Shown one piece after another: positions 46,635 through 56,004 of a stretch of 64,000 nucleotides of DNA (positions within the stretch are counted from its first letter, which is position 1; the number at the start of each line of letters is the position of its first letter). A model generated the notes under the pieces. The model was given only the letters and a program-made list of their open reading frames with translations. It ran no database searches and was not told the DNA's origin. Source of the DNA: Breoghania sp037026715 (GTDB lineage: Bacteria; Pseudomonadota; Alphaproteobacteria; Rhizobiales; Stappiaceae); NCBI RefSeq assembly GCF_037026715.1, contig NZ_JBANCG010000004.1:372001-436000 (forward strand), given 5' to 3'. The position numbers and the translations under genes were made by a program.

Positions 46635-48494
46635 CTAGTAGACGCGCGCCTTGGGCGCGATCTTCTTCGGGTCGATGCCGCCGTCCTCGAACTTGGTCAG
46701 CGGCTCGGTCACCACCGGACGATAGCCGAGCTTAACGTCGCCCGCCTCGTTCACCCAGGCGATCGAGTGCTTGCGCCAGTTCTCGTCGTCGCGGCCGTCG
46801 AACGGGCCGTCCTTGAAGTCCTCGCGGGCATGCGCGCCGCGCGATTCCTTGCGGGCCTCGGCGGAGTAGACGGTGGTGATGGCGTTCGCCATCAGGTTTT
46901 CCAGCTCCAGCGTCTCAACGAGATCGGAGTTCCAGATCAATGAGCGGTCGGAGACCTTCACGTCCGGCAGTTCCTTCCACAGCGCGGAGACGCGCTGGCA
47001 GCCCTGCTCCAGGCTCTCCTGGGTGCGGAACACGGCGGCGTCTTCCTGCATGGTGCGCTGCAGCTTCTCGCGAAGCTCGGCTGTCGGCTGGCTGCCGTTG
47101 GCATGGCGCAGGCGATCGAAGCGCGACATGATCTTGTCGAGCGCCGCTTCGCTGGCCGTCGGCACAGGGGCCTTGCGGTCGATTACCTGACCGGCGCGGA
47201 TCGCCGCGGCGCGACCGAAGACCACCAGATCGGTGAGCGAATTGGAGCCCAGACGGTTGGCGCCATGCACCGAAGCGCAGGCCGCCTCGCCGACAGCCAT
47301 CAGGCCCGGCACGACGTTGTCGGGGCCGACGCCCTCGCCGCGCTGCACTTCGCCCCAGTAGTTCGTGGGGATGCCGCCCATGTTGTAGTGGACGGTCGGC
47401 AGCACCGGGATCGGCTCCTTGGTGAGGTCGACACCGGCGAAGATCTTGGCCGATTCGGAGATGCCCGGAAGCCGCTCGTGCAGCAGCGCGGGATCGAGGT
47501 GGTCGAGGTGCAGGAAGATGTGATCCTTCTTCGGACCGACACCGCGCCCTTCACGGATTTCGATGGTCATGCAACGCGAGACCACATCGCGCGAGGCCAG
47601 ATCCTTGGCCGAGGGCGCATAGCGCTCCATGAAGCGCTCGCCCTCAGAATTCGTCAGGTATCCGCCCTCGCCACGCGCGCCTTCGGTGATGAGGCAGCCG
47701 GCGCCATAGATGCCGGTGGGGTGGAACTGCACGAATTCCATGTCCTGCAGCGGCAGGCCCGCACGCGCCACCAGACCGCCGCCGTCGCCGGTGCAGGTGT
47801 GGGCGGAGGTGCAGGAGAAATAGGCGCGGCCGTAACCGCCGGTCGCCAGAACCACCATCTTGGCGTTGAAGCGGTGGATGGTGCCGGTGTCGAGATCCCA
47901 GGCCACCACGCCCTGGCACACGCCGTCGTCCGACATGATCAGATCGAGAGCGAAATACTCGATGTAGAACTCGGCGTTGTTCTTCAGCGACTGGCCGTAG
48001 AGCGTGTGCAGGATGGCGTGGCCGGTACGGTCGGCCACCGCGCAGGTGCGCTGCACAGGCGGGCCGTCGCCGAAATTCTGCATGTGGCCGCCGAAGGGGC
48101 GCTGATAGATCTTGCCTTCCTCGTTGCGCGAGAAGGGCACGCCGTAGTGTTCCAGCTCGTAGATCGCGGCGGGTGCCTCGCGGGCGAGATACTCCATGGC
48201 GTCGGTATCGCCGAGCCAGTCGGAGCCCTTCACCGTGTCGTACATGTGCCATTGCCAGCTGTCGGGCGTCATGTTGACCAGCGAGGCGGCGATGCCGCCC
48301 TGGGCCGCGACCGTGTGCGAACGGGTCGGGAAGACCTTTGAGATGCAGGCCGTCTTCAGGCCCTGCTCGGCCATGCCGAGGGTCGCGCGAAGCCCTGCGC
48401 CGCCGGCGCCGACGATGACCACGTCATGGTGATGATCGACGTAATTGTAGGCGCGGCCACCGGCTGCCGGTGCGCTCGATTGGGATGCGGACAT
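46635..48494 (-). CDS. sdhA: succinate dehydrogenase flavoprotein subunit
   Basis: 619 residues from ATG 48494. FAD-binding HDVVIVGAGGAGLRATLGMA, covalent-flavin His in TRSHTVAAQGGIAASL, substrate loop HPTGIYGAGCLITEGARGEG, and C-terminal domain ending KKIAPKARVY. It oxidises succinate to fumarate in complex II. Starts 4 bases after sdhD. Confidence 0.97.
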   Translation of the reverse strand: MSASQSSAPAAGGRAYNYVDHHHDVVIVGAGGAGLRATLGMAEQGLKTACISKVFPTRSHTVAAQGGIAASLVNMTPDSWQWHMYDTVKGSDWLGDTDAMEYLAREAPAAIYELEHYGVPFSRNEEGKIYQRPFGGHMQNFGDGPPVQRTCAVADRTGHAILHTLYGQSLKNNAEFYIEYFALDLIMSDDGVCQGVVAWDLDTGTIHRFNAKMVVLATGGYGRAYFSCTSAHTCTGDGGGLVARAGLPLQDMEFVQFHPTGIYGAGCLITEGARGEGGYLTNSEGERFMERYAPSAKDLASRDVVSRCMTIEIREGRGVGPKKDHIFLHLDHLDPALLHERLPGISESAKIFAGVDLTKEPIPVLPTVHYNMGGIPTNYWGEVQRGEGVGPDNVVPGLMAVGEAACASVHGANRLGSNSLTDLVVFGRAAAIRAGQVIDRKAPVPTASEAALDKIMSRFDRLRHANGSQPTAELREKLQRTMQEDAAVFRTQESLEQGCQRVSALWKELPDVKVSDRSLIWNSDLVETLELENLMANAITTVYSAEARKESRGAHAREDFKDGPFDGRDDENWRKHSIAWVNEAGDVKLGYRPVVTEPLTKFEDGGIDPKKIAPKARVY

Positions 48495-48498
48495 TGGC

Positions 48499-48879
48499 TC
48501 AGACCCCGAAGCTGATCTTGAGAAGCGCGAAGGCGGAGGCAATGCCGACGAACGCGCAGAAGAAGATGTTGGCCATCAGCCAGACATACTTGGCGAACTC
48601 GCCGTGGACGTAGTCCTCCAGAATCATCTGCATGCCGAGCTTCATGTGCCAGGTCACCGAAATGACGGCGAGCAGCATGAAGATCGTCACGATCGGCGAT
48701 CCGAGAACCGCGACGGCGGTGGCATGGTCGGCGCCCTGCAGCGAGATCAGCAGGACGACGAAGAAGATGGTCAGCGGGATGTTGGCGAGCGCCGTGACGC
48801 GCTGGCGCCAGAAATGTTCGGTGCCTTCGCGGGCGGATCCCAGTCCGCGGACCTGGCTAAGGGGCGTGCGCATGCTCAT
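48499..48879 (-). CDS. sdhD: succinate dehydrogenase membrane anchor subunit
   Basis: 126 residues with three membrane helices. RTPLSQVRGLGSAREGTEHF and then WRQRVTALANIPL near the N terminus and VTWHMKLGMQMILEDYVHGE with the heme/quinone-site His and Asp-Tyr pair. Complex II anchor with SdhC. Confidence 0.93.
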   Translation of the reverse strand: MSMRTPLSQVRGLGSAREGTEHFWRQRVTALANIPLTIFFVVLLISLQGADHATAVAVLGSPIVTIFMLLAVISVTWHMKLGMQMILEDYVHGEFAKYVWLMANIFFCAFVGIASAFALLKISFGV

Positions 48880-48897
48880 GAGCTTGGTCCTTGCGTA

Positions 48898-49296
48898 TCA
48901 GGCGACGGCGAGAGCGATGACCCACACCACGACGGTGAGGACGATCGAACCGACAATGTTGGCGAGCGCGATCTTGTCACGAACGCCCGGCTCCATGCCG
49001 CGCCCGGTATCCCACAGGAAATGGCGCAGGCCGCCGAGCATGTGATGCATCAGCGCCCAGGTGAAGCCGAACAGCACCAGGTAGCCGAGGATCGAACCGA
49101 AAAGGCCGGTGACGAAATCGTAGTAGTGCGGACCACTGGCGACCGCGACCAGCCACCAGGCGACGAGCGCCATGCCGAAATAGAGCCCCGCGCCGGTTAT
49201 CCGGTGCAGGATCGACATGACCATCGTCAGGATGCGTTTGTAAATCTGGAGATGGGGCGACAGCGGCCGGGCGGCCTTGACGTCGATCTGCGACAT
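48898..49296 (-). CDS. sdhC: succinate dehydrogenase cytochrome b556 subunit
   Basis: 132 residues, three helices. ARPLSPHLQIYKRILTMVMS, HRITGAGLYFGMALVAWW and the heme-ligand region LMHHMLGGLRHFLWDTGRGM. First gene of the sdh operon. The 235-base region upstream has a CTTACGTAAG palindrome (49313-49322) close to the start, function unknown. Confidence 0.93.
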   Translation of the reverse strand: MSQIDVKAARPLSPHLQIYKRILTMVMSILHRITGAGLYFGMALVAWWLVAVASGPHYYDFVTGLFGSILGYLVLFGFTWALMHHMLGGLRHFLWDTGRGMEPGVRDKIALANIVGSIVLTVVVWVIALAVA

Positions 49297-49531
49297 GCAA
49301 CGATCCTTTCCGCTTACGTAAGCGTAAGCAAATTCAGGATTATTTCGGTGGTCGTTCTAGCCCCATCGTACGCGCACGTCAAAGCCTGCGTTCGTCTTAG
49401 GCAAACATAATACGAAATAGCATACACCTGAGGCAGCCTCGTCACCTTACCTCGCGGAGCGCGCCGCCTCCTTGCCCGGCTGCCCCCCAAAAGCGCAGGA
49501 CCGGACAAAAACCGCGAGAATACCGAACAGT

Positions 49532-50230
49532 TTACCTAAACGGAACGCGCCTCCCCGGACGACCCGAGAGACGGTCTGCGACGCGCTTTTGCAGATGCAC
49601 CATCAAGACGGTGCCGAAGATCGGCGCGAGCAGGTTTACGACGGGGACCGCGAGAATGGCGGCGACGATCAGGCCGGCGACGAAGACCTCCGCGCCATGC
49701 GCCTTGCGCAGCCGACGCGCGTCGGCCGCCGGCATGAACCGCATGGCGGCGAATTCGAAGTATTCGCGGCCGATCAGGTAGCCGTTGACCAGAAAGAAGG
49801 CGACGACGTTGACGCCCGGTATCAGCAACAGCAGGAGGGCGACGATATTGCCGAGGATGACGATGCCGAAGAACTTCACCGAGAGCAGGATGGAGGGAAT
49901 GATCGGCATGGCCCGGCCCGGCGGGTCGGACGGGTAATCGGCGACTTCCACCTTCTCCGCGATCTCGTCCTGATAGAGCGCGACGAAGACGGTGGCGACG
50001 GGAGCGATCAGGAAACCGAGACCGATGAAGGCGCCGATGCCGGTCACGACGCTGAGCGCCGTGTCCGCCCACGGATAAGCGGAGATGTCGACCAGATGGG
50101 TGACAGCCCACTCGATGGCAAGCCAGATGACGACCAGCAGCGCGATGGTGATGCCGAGCGACTTCCACAGGATGGCGCGGAAGGGCGGGGAAAGGACTTG
50201 CGCGATGGAGCGCACGGCAAGGGACAGCAT
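49532..50230 (-). CDS. EI24 domain (CysZ-like) membrane protein
   Basis: 232 residues from ATG 50230 with about five hydrophobic segments (LGITIALLVVIWLAIEWAV, ALSVVTGIGAFIGLGFLIAP, FFGIVILGNIVALLLLLIPG, AGLIVAAILAVPVVNLLAPI). The stretch NVVAFFLVNGYLIGREYFEF is typical of the EI24/CysZ family. CysZ is a sulfate uptake protein, but many alphaproteobacterial members have no sulfur context, as here. No clear operon. Confidence 0.85.
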   Translation of the reverse strand: MLSLAVRSIAQVLSPPFRAILWKSLGITIALLVVIWLAIEWAVTHLVDISAYPWADTALSVVTGIGAFIGLGFLIAPVATVFVALYQDEIAEKVEVADYPSDPPGRAMPIIPSILLSVKFFGIVILGNIVALLLLLIPGVNVVAFFLVNGYLIGREYFEFAAMRFMPAADARRLRKAHGAEVFVAGLIVAAILAVPVVNLLAPIFGTVLMVHLQKRVADRLSGRPGRRVPFR

Positions 50231-50363
50231 GGAGACCCCGTCATCGGTGAAGGATGTCCGGCTGACATAGGAGCCGGCGGCCCCGCGCACAAGCGCGACG
50301 GGTCGTTTGGTCGGGCAGCGTCCGGATCGGGCGTCGCGATCGGGTGATTGGGCGCGCGCTTGG

Positions 50364-51578
50364 CTATTCCGTTTCGCGCTGCTGCACCGCGATACCGTCG
50401 ACGACCCGGTCGCTGGGGTGGGCGACCACAGTGTCGCCGGCGCGCACGCCGCCGACGATCTCCACCGCAAGGCCGTTGCCGTGGCCCGTTTCGACCGGCA
50501 CCTGCCGAACGATCCCGTCCTCCACCTTGAACACCATCCAGCGATCACCCTTGCGGAAGAGCGCGGTCAGCGGCAGGCGGGCGACGTCGTCCGCCTTCCA
50601 CAGCACGATCGCCACCTCTACCCGAAAGCCGTGCGCGAGCCGGGCATAGGTTTCCGGCGGCCCGGTCAGCTCGATCACCACATTGACCCGTTGCTCCTCG
50701 ATGCCGAGCGCGGAAACCTTGGTGAAACCGAACGGCTCCACCCGCTTCACCCGTCCGGCGAGCGCTTCGTCCCCACCCCAGTCGGTGATGACGACCTCCT
50801 GACCGGCCTGCACCTTGACGGCATCGGCCGACAGCAGGTCGGTGACGATTTCCAGATCGCGCGGATCGCCGACCTCCACCAAGGTCGTGCCCGCCTGAAC
50901 GACGACCTCGCTTTCCTGCAGCACGCGCAGCACCTTGCCGCTTACCGGCGCACGGATGGGAACGCAGGGACACGAATCACGCTGTCCGATGGCCTCCGCC
51001 GTGCTCAGGAGCTGCGTGCGGGCGCGGTCCAGCTCGAAGCGGCGCATGTTGGCCGTCGCGATCGCCTGGGCGAGCGCCGCGCGCCCCTTTCGCAACGACA
51101 GCTCCGCCTCGTCGAGCCGGCGTTTGGAAACGGTCTCGCTCGCCGCCAGACGGCGCACGCGGTCGAGATCGGTTTCGGCGAAGCCGAGTTCGGCACGGGC
51201 GCTGTCGATATTGGCTTCGGCCAGGGCGAGGGCCGCTTCCGCCGCCTGCACCGCCGCGCGCAGCTCCGCCTCCGTGCGCATGTCGCGCAGCCCCGGATCG
51301 ATCGGCTGCAATTCGGCAACCAGCGTCCTGTCGGCTTCAACCGTGTCGCCGGCCTCCAGCTTGATGCGCGTCAGCCGTCCGGTGACGGGGGCGGACACCC
51401 GGTAGACGTCGCGGATCCGCGTCTCTCCCTCCGCCTCCACCGCGACCTGCAACGGCCCGCGGGCGACCGTGACGAAATCGACGGGAACCGGCTGCGGCCT
51501 GAGCGTGAAGAAGAGAGCCGCGGCCACCAGCGCCAAAAGGGTTCCCCAAAGCAGGACGCGGCGAAGGGCGACGGACAT
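50364..51578 (-). CDS. HlyD-type periplasmic adaptor of an ABC efflux system
   Basis: 404 residues from ATG 51578. N-terminal anchor (VLLWGTLLALVAAALFFTL), biotinyl-lipoyl-like halves (VSAPVTGRLTRIKLEAGDTV and IRAPVSGKVLRVLQES), a coiled-coil hairpin (about 95-190) and a beta-barrel domain. Membrane-fusion protein that links the inner-membrane transporter at 51584 with the outer membrane. It begins 5 bases after the permease stop. Confidence 0.9.
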   Translation of the reverse strand: MSVALRRVLLWGTLLALVAAALFFTLRPQPVPVDFVTVARGPLQVAVEAEGETRIRDVYRVSAPVTGRLTRIKLEAGDTVEADRTLVAELQPIDPGLRDMRTEAELRAAVQAAEAALALAEANIDSARAELGFAETDLDRVRRLAASETVSKRRLDEAELSLRKGRAALAQAIATANMRRFELDRARTQLLSTAEAIGQRDSCPCVPIRAPVSGKVLRVLQESEVVVQAGTTLVEVGDPRDLEIVTDLLSADAVKVQAGQEVVITDWGGDEALAGRVKRVEPFGFTKVSALGIEEQRVNVVIELTGPPETYARLAHGFRVEVAIVLWKADDVARLPLTALFRKGDRWMVFKVEDGIVRQVPVETGHGNGLAVEIVGGVRAGDTVVAHPSDRVVDGIAVQQRETE

Positions 51579-51583
51579 CAGGT

Positions 51584-53980
51584 CTACTCCCGGGTCTTCA
51601 GCACAGCGACAAGATCGAGACGATCGAGGCGGCGGCGCACGAGCATTGCGGAAACGAGCGCGGAGGCCAGGACCAGCAGGCTCGAATAGCCGTAGGTGGA
51701 GGGCTCGATCACCGCGGGAATGCGATAAAGCTCTGTATCGAAGGCCGCCGTCATCAGATGGGCGAGCCAGGTTCCGATCACGCACCCCACCGGCAAGGCG
51801 ATCACGGTCAGAAGCAGGCTCTGGCCGATGAGGATGTAGGAAATCTCGAAACGGGTGAAGCCGATCACCCGGAGCGTGGAGAGTTCGCGCGCACGTTCGG
51901 AAAGCGAGATGTGGGCGGAATTGTAGACCACCCCCATGGCAAGAGACGCGGCGAAGGCGGAAAAGATGCCGGTGAAGATGCTGACCGTTTCCGCCATGGT
52001 TTCCTGGAACATGTCGATCGCAGCCCTGCGCAACGTGACGAAGGCGACGGCCGGCGTCTCCTTCAGCGCGGCGAACAGCGCGGCCTCGTGGCGCGGGTCG
52101 AGAAGGATCTGCAGCGCGCCGACGACCGGCGCATCGCGCATCAACCGGTTGAGCGCCTCGAGCCGCATGTAGGCGGGATAGCCGAAATAGGTCTCGAAAG
52201 TCGCGACGACCGGGACAGATACCGTCGGGCGACGCCCTTCGAGCACCTCCAGCTCCACCGCGTCGCCCACGCCCACCCCAAGCATCTCGCCGAGCTTGGT
52301 GGAGATCACCAGCCCCTCCGGCGGCAGCGGGACGGGACGGTTCGCAGTATCGAAGAGACGGTGCAGGCTGGCATCCGGGTCAAGTCCGGTGACCGCAATA
52401 CGCTTGGACCTCGGTCCGTTTCGCGCACGCACCGCGATGGACCGTTCTCCCTCCACCGCCAGAACGCCCGGCATGGCGGCGAAGCTCTCGCGCACCCTGC
52501 GCCCGCGTACCTCGGCCAAGCTTACCGTCGCATCCTGGCGTTGCGAGATCTTAAACTCGATTTCCATGATCTCGGAGACCGAATCCTCCCATTGCAAGGC
52601 GATGATCAGCACGGCGACGGACATGGCGATGCCGAGCACGGTCAAGCCGGAGCGCAGGGGCCAGCGCAACACCTGCCGCACGATCATCCGCGTCGGCTGG
52701 TCGAGCAGCAGAGCAAGGCGCGAGCGCGCAAGCGCGGAACGGCCGAAGGAGGGCGGCGCCGGCGGGCGCATGGCTTCTGCGGGCGCCAGACGTGCTGCGC
52801 GCATGACGGCAAAGGCGGTGCCGATGAGTGCCGCCGCAAGACTTGCCCCGCCGGCGATCAGGAAACTGTCGGGTTCCGGCCGGAAGACAAGAAAGGGAAA
52901 GGCGTAGAAATCGGCATAGAGCGCCGCGTTGTAGCGCCCGAGCATGATGCCGAGACCGGCCCCGAGCCCGATGCCGGCGCCGGTGATCAGCACCACGAAC
53001 TTCACGTAGTGCCAGCCGATCTCCAGATGCGAGTAGCCAAAGGCTTTCAGGAGACCGATGATGCCACGCTCCGTTGCGATCAACCGGTCGATTACCATGT
53101 TCGTCAGGAAGGCGGCGACCGCAAGGAAGATCGACGGCAGCACCACGGCCATGGTGCCGAGCTGGTCGATCTCGCTCATCAGGAACCAGTTCGACTGCTG
53201 GTCCTTGCGGGCATAGGCGCCCGTGCCGCCGTATCGCTCCGTGAGCAGGTCGAGCCGCGCGATCACCGTTTCCGGATCCGTACCCGGCAACAGCGACAGG
53301 CTGACGTCGTTGAAGGCATCGTCCAGATCGAAGGCGCCGGCCAGCGACTTCTCGCCCATCCACACGATGCCGTAGCGCGCCTTGTCCGGCATCAGCATGC
53401 CGGGGCCGATCGCATAGCTGTGCTCGGGCGACAGCGCGACGCCGACGACGCGCAAGCTGCGCTTCTGCGTATTGATGAGAGCCTTGAACCGGGATCCGGG
53501 ATGGAGTGCATGCGCTTCGGCGAAACGGGCGTTGACGACCGCCTCTTCGGGGGTGGCCGGATCCGGAAGACGGCCCTCGGTGATTGCGAGACGGTTGAGC
53601 AACGGCTGGCCGCCGCCGGGAAGCGAACTCAGGAGCCCGGTGACCGGTTCGGTAAAGCCGGGCATGTCGAGCGTGGCGTAGCGCACGATGCGGGGTTCTA
53701 CGGTCTGCACGCCCGGAATGGCGCGGATGCGGTCTGCGAGCCGGATCGGCGCACGCTTCACCTGGGCAAAGACATCGGCGAAGCGATAGCGCTCATAATA
53801 GGCATCGGCCGTGGCGCGCAGCGACTGGATGTTGCCGAGCGACATGACAAGCACGCCGACGCCCGTGGCGATGACCACCGCGATGGCGAAGACCTGCCCC
53901 TTCATGTGGCCGAGATCCCGAAGGAGCTTGCGATCGAGCGGAGACAGCAGGCCCAGACGGGACAGGCGCGGGCCGCTCAC
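51584..53980 (-). CDS. FtsX-like permease of an ABC efflux system
   Basis: 798 residues with a GTG start at 53980 that overlaps the ATPase stop as GTGA. First helix at about 28-50 (GQVFAIAVVIATGVGVLVMS), a large periplasmic domain, an FtsX helix block (about 290-415), a further TM and second periplasmic domain, and a second FtsX block near the C terminus. This is the DUF214/MacB-like two-FtsX layout (compare YbbP/LolCE). It is a mechanotransmitter-type permease with adaptor and ATPase; the substrate is unknown. Confidence 0.88.
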   Translation of the reverse strand: MSGPRLSRLGLLSPLDRKLLRDLGHMKGQVFAIAVVIATGVGVLVMSLGNIQSLRATADAYYERYRFADVFAQVKRAPIRLADRIRAIPGVQTVEPRIVRYATLDMPGFTEPVTGLLSSLPGGGQPLLNRLAITEGRLPDPATPEEAVVNARFAEAHALHPGSRFKALINTQKRSLRVVGVALSPEHSYAIGPGMLMPDKARYGIVWMGEKSLAGAFDLDDAFNDVSLSLLPGTDPETVIARLDLLTERYGGTGAYARKDQQSNWFLMSEIDQLGTMAVVLPSIFLAVAAFLTNMVIDRLIATERGIIGLLKAFGYSHLEIGWHYVKFVVLITGAGIGLGAGLGIMLGRYNAALYADFYAFPFLVFRPEPDSFLIAGGASLAAALIGTAFAVMRAARLAPAEAMRPPAPPSFGRSALARSRLALLLDQPTRMIVRQVLRWPLRSGLTVLGIAMSVAVLIIALQWEDSVSEIMEIEFKISQRQDATVSLAEVRGRRVRESFAAMPGVLAVEGERSIAVRARNGPRSKRIAVTGLDPDASLHRLFDTANRPVPLPPEGLVISTKLGEMLGVGVGDAVELEVLEGRRPTVSVPVVATFETYFGYPAYMRLEALNRLMRDAPVVGALQILLDPRHEAALFAALKETPAVAFVTLRRAAIDMFQETMAETVSIFTGIFSAFAASLAMGVVYNSAHISLSERARELSTLRVIGFTRFEISYILIGQSLLLTVIALPVGCVIGTWLAHLMTAAFDTELYRIPAVIEPSTYGYSSLLVLASALVSAMLVRRRLDRLDLVAVLKTRE

Positions 53981-54744
53981 CAGCTCACCTCCCGAGCCGA
54001 AAGCTTGGCCTGCGTTTCCGCGACCTCGACGATGGCGCCGTCGGCCAGCCGGATGACCCGGTCGGACATGGCGGCGATGCCCGCATTGTGGGTAATCAGC
54101 GCCGTGGTGGTGCCGAGTTCGCGGTTGATGCGCTCGATCGCCTCCAAAACGATCACGCCGGTCTGGCTGTCGAGCGCGCCGGTGGGCTCGTCGCACAACA
54201 GGATGCGAGGTCGCTTGGCGATGGCACGGGCAATCGCCACGCGCTGCTGCTCGCCGCCGGAAAGCTGTGCGGGAAAATGATGCCGCCGGTCCTTCAGCCC
54301 GACCATCGCGAGCGCCTCGGCGGGCGTCATGGGATGGGCGGCGATTTCGGTCACCAGCATGACGTTCTCTTCCGCTGTCAGGCTCGGCACCAGATTGTAG
54401 AACTGGAAGACGAAGCCGACGTGGTCACGCCGATAGCGGGTCAGGCCCGCATCATCGAGACGGGTGATGTCATGTCCATCAAACATCACTTCGCCGCGTG
54501 TCGGGCGGTCAAGACCGCCGACGATGTTCAGGAGAGTGGACTTCCCACTGCCCGATGGCCCCAGCAGCACCGCGAGCTCGCCCTCGTAAAGATCGAGATC
54601 GACGCCGGCGAGCGCATGGACGGCGAGTTCGCCCACACCGTAGACCTTGGTCAGGCCACGTACGGACAGTGCCACCCGTCGCCCGGCGGCATGGGGGAAA
54701 CCATCCGGCCCGGCCTTGTCCGCACTGGTGATGCCCGAAACCAT
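53977..54744 (-). CDS. ABC transporter ATP-binding protein, LolD/MacB-type
   Basis: 255 residues from ATG 54744; the frame opens at 54870. Walker A LLGPSGSGKSTLLNIVGGLD, Q-loop FVFQFYNLVPSLTAEENVML, signature LSGGEQQRVAIARAIAKRP, Walker B ILLCDEPTGALD, H-loop LITHN. First gene of the efflux operon with the FtsX permease and HlyD adaptor. Confidence 0.92.
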   Translation of the reverse strand: MVSGITSADKAGPDGFPHAAGRRVALSVRGLTKVYGVGELAVHALAGVDLDLYEGELAVLLGPSGSGKSTLLNIVGGLDRPTRGEVMFDGHDITRLDDAGLTRYRRDHVGFVFQFYNLVPSLTAEENVMLVTEIAAHPMTPAEALAMVGLKDRRHHFPAQLSGGEQQRVAIARAIAKRPRILLCDEPTGALDSQTGVIVLEAIERINRELGTTTALITHNAGIAAMSDRVIRLADGAIVEVAETQAKLSAREVSW

Positions 54745-55384
54745 CCCGCCGCCGTTCCCGTTGCCAGCGCCGCGCGCGTCGTCCCTCGCGAAAGCTCCCC
54801 GACACGAGCCCGGGGTTCGACGTATGCCCCAACCTAAACCTAACCTTAAGGAAGATGCGGGAGCAATCACGCGATTGACGCACTCGGCGTGACGGTGTTT
54901 GCGTCAGACCTGACGTTTCGGCCCTGCCGGTTCGGGACCGCGGGCGAAGATCGCGCAGCCTCGTCATCTTCGCCGATGGGCCGGCCCCTGTTTTTCTGTT
55001 CCGCCCCCGCATCGGAGGCTTCCGTGTCCGGCTCTTCGCCCGAATGTGAAGGCGCTGCCAACAAATCGCTGGAAATGTGAGCGCTTGTCGGTCATATTCC
55101 GCGCGCAATCGGGACCCTTATGGTTCCGGCCACGGATCGCGGCCAGCCAGAAGCGGCCGGCGATCATTTCCCGGCGAACCGGAAGAGGCCGTTCCCCACG
55201 AGGGGCCGCGCCGTTCTCCCCCGCCAGACCGTGCTGGACGACATCCCGGCACAGGCCTGGGGTTTGACCGCAGGACCCCCGATCCGGCGCGAGCCGATCG
55301 GCGTCCGACCCTCAATCCGGAGGCACGCTTTGCGACGGGCTCGCCCGCGCTCGCCGCTTCCCACCGAACGAAGAAGGAAAACCG
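54745..55384. other. intergenic region between the efflux operon and rpsO, no gene seen
   Basis: 640 bases holding the divergent promoter regions of the efflux operon (minus) and rpsO (plus). Frames on both strands lack coding character and ribosome sites. I could not fix a promoter with confidence. Confidence 0.5.
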
Positions 55385-55654
55385 ATGTCGATCACGCCTG
55401 AACGCAAGCAGGAACTGATCAAGGAATACGCGACCAAAGACGGTGATACCGGATCCGCCGAGGTCCAGGTCGCCGTTCTGACCGAGCGGATCACCAACCT
55501 GACCGAGCACTTCAAGACCCACGCCAAGGACAACCATTCCCGTCGTGGCCTCCTGAAGATGGTCAGCCAGCGCCGTCACCTGCTTGACTATGTCAAGCGC
55601 AAGGACGAAGAGCGCTATCAGAGCCTGATCCAGCGGCTCGGACTGCGCCGCTAG
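55385..55654 (+). CDS. rpsO: ribosomal protein S15
   Basis: 89 residues, full length. MSITPERKQELIKEYATKDG, TDTGSPEVQ-like DTGSAEVQVAVLTERITNLT, HFKTHAKDNHSRRGLLKMVS, and QRRHLLDYVKRKDEERYQSL. 16S rRNA-binding protein of the small subunit platform. AAGGA precedes the ATG. Followed by pnp, as in most proteobacteria. Confidence 0.98.
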   Translation: MSITPERKQELIKEYATKDGDTGSAEVQVAVLTERITNLTEHFKTHAKDNHSRRGLLKMVSQRRHLLDYVKRKDEERYQSLIQRLGLRR

Positions 55655-56004
55655 TCGCGCGCGGACGATGAGGCAGCGGGCCATGTGCCCGCTGCGTTCA
55701 TATCCGGCCCTGGAAACCGGCGATGCAGGTCAACCTGCCCCGCCGCAGTCCGGGACCGAACCCGGAGGGCCATGGGGCGAGATCGCCGGATGCTTTTCAC
55801 CCACGTTTTGCGTGCGAAAAGCTTCTTGCCGTCTTGCCCATGGCTCGTCTGAGAACCCGGATCGGAACATTGCGCCACGAGGCGCAGGTCCGGACCGGAT
55901 TTGAGAGGAACCGACCGGTTTTCCAAGCCAGCGGCGAAGCCGCGGCGGGCCGGTCGCATTCAGGGGCACCCCGCAACGGGGCCCTCCTGGAAAGGACAAG
56001 CCAT
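55655..56004. other. rpsO-pnp intergenic region with a hairpin
   Basis: 350 bases with no convincing gene. A 9-bp stem (55673-55681 with 55687-55695, 5-base loop) follows rpsO but has no T-run. It could be an RNase processing site or weak attenuator like the rpsO-pnp hairpin of enteric bacteria. This analogy is an inference. Confidence 0.45.

Noticed and set aside
55673..55695. Hairpin after rpsO as a rho-independent terminator
   Set aside because: No T-run follows the stem, so I list it only as a structural element in the intergenic region.
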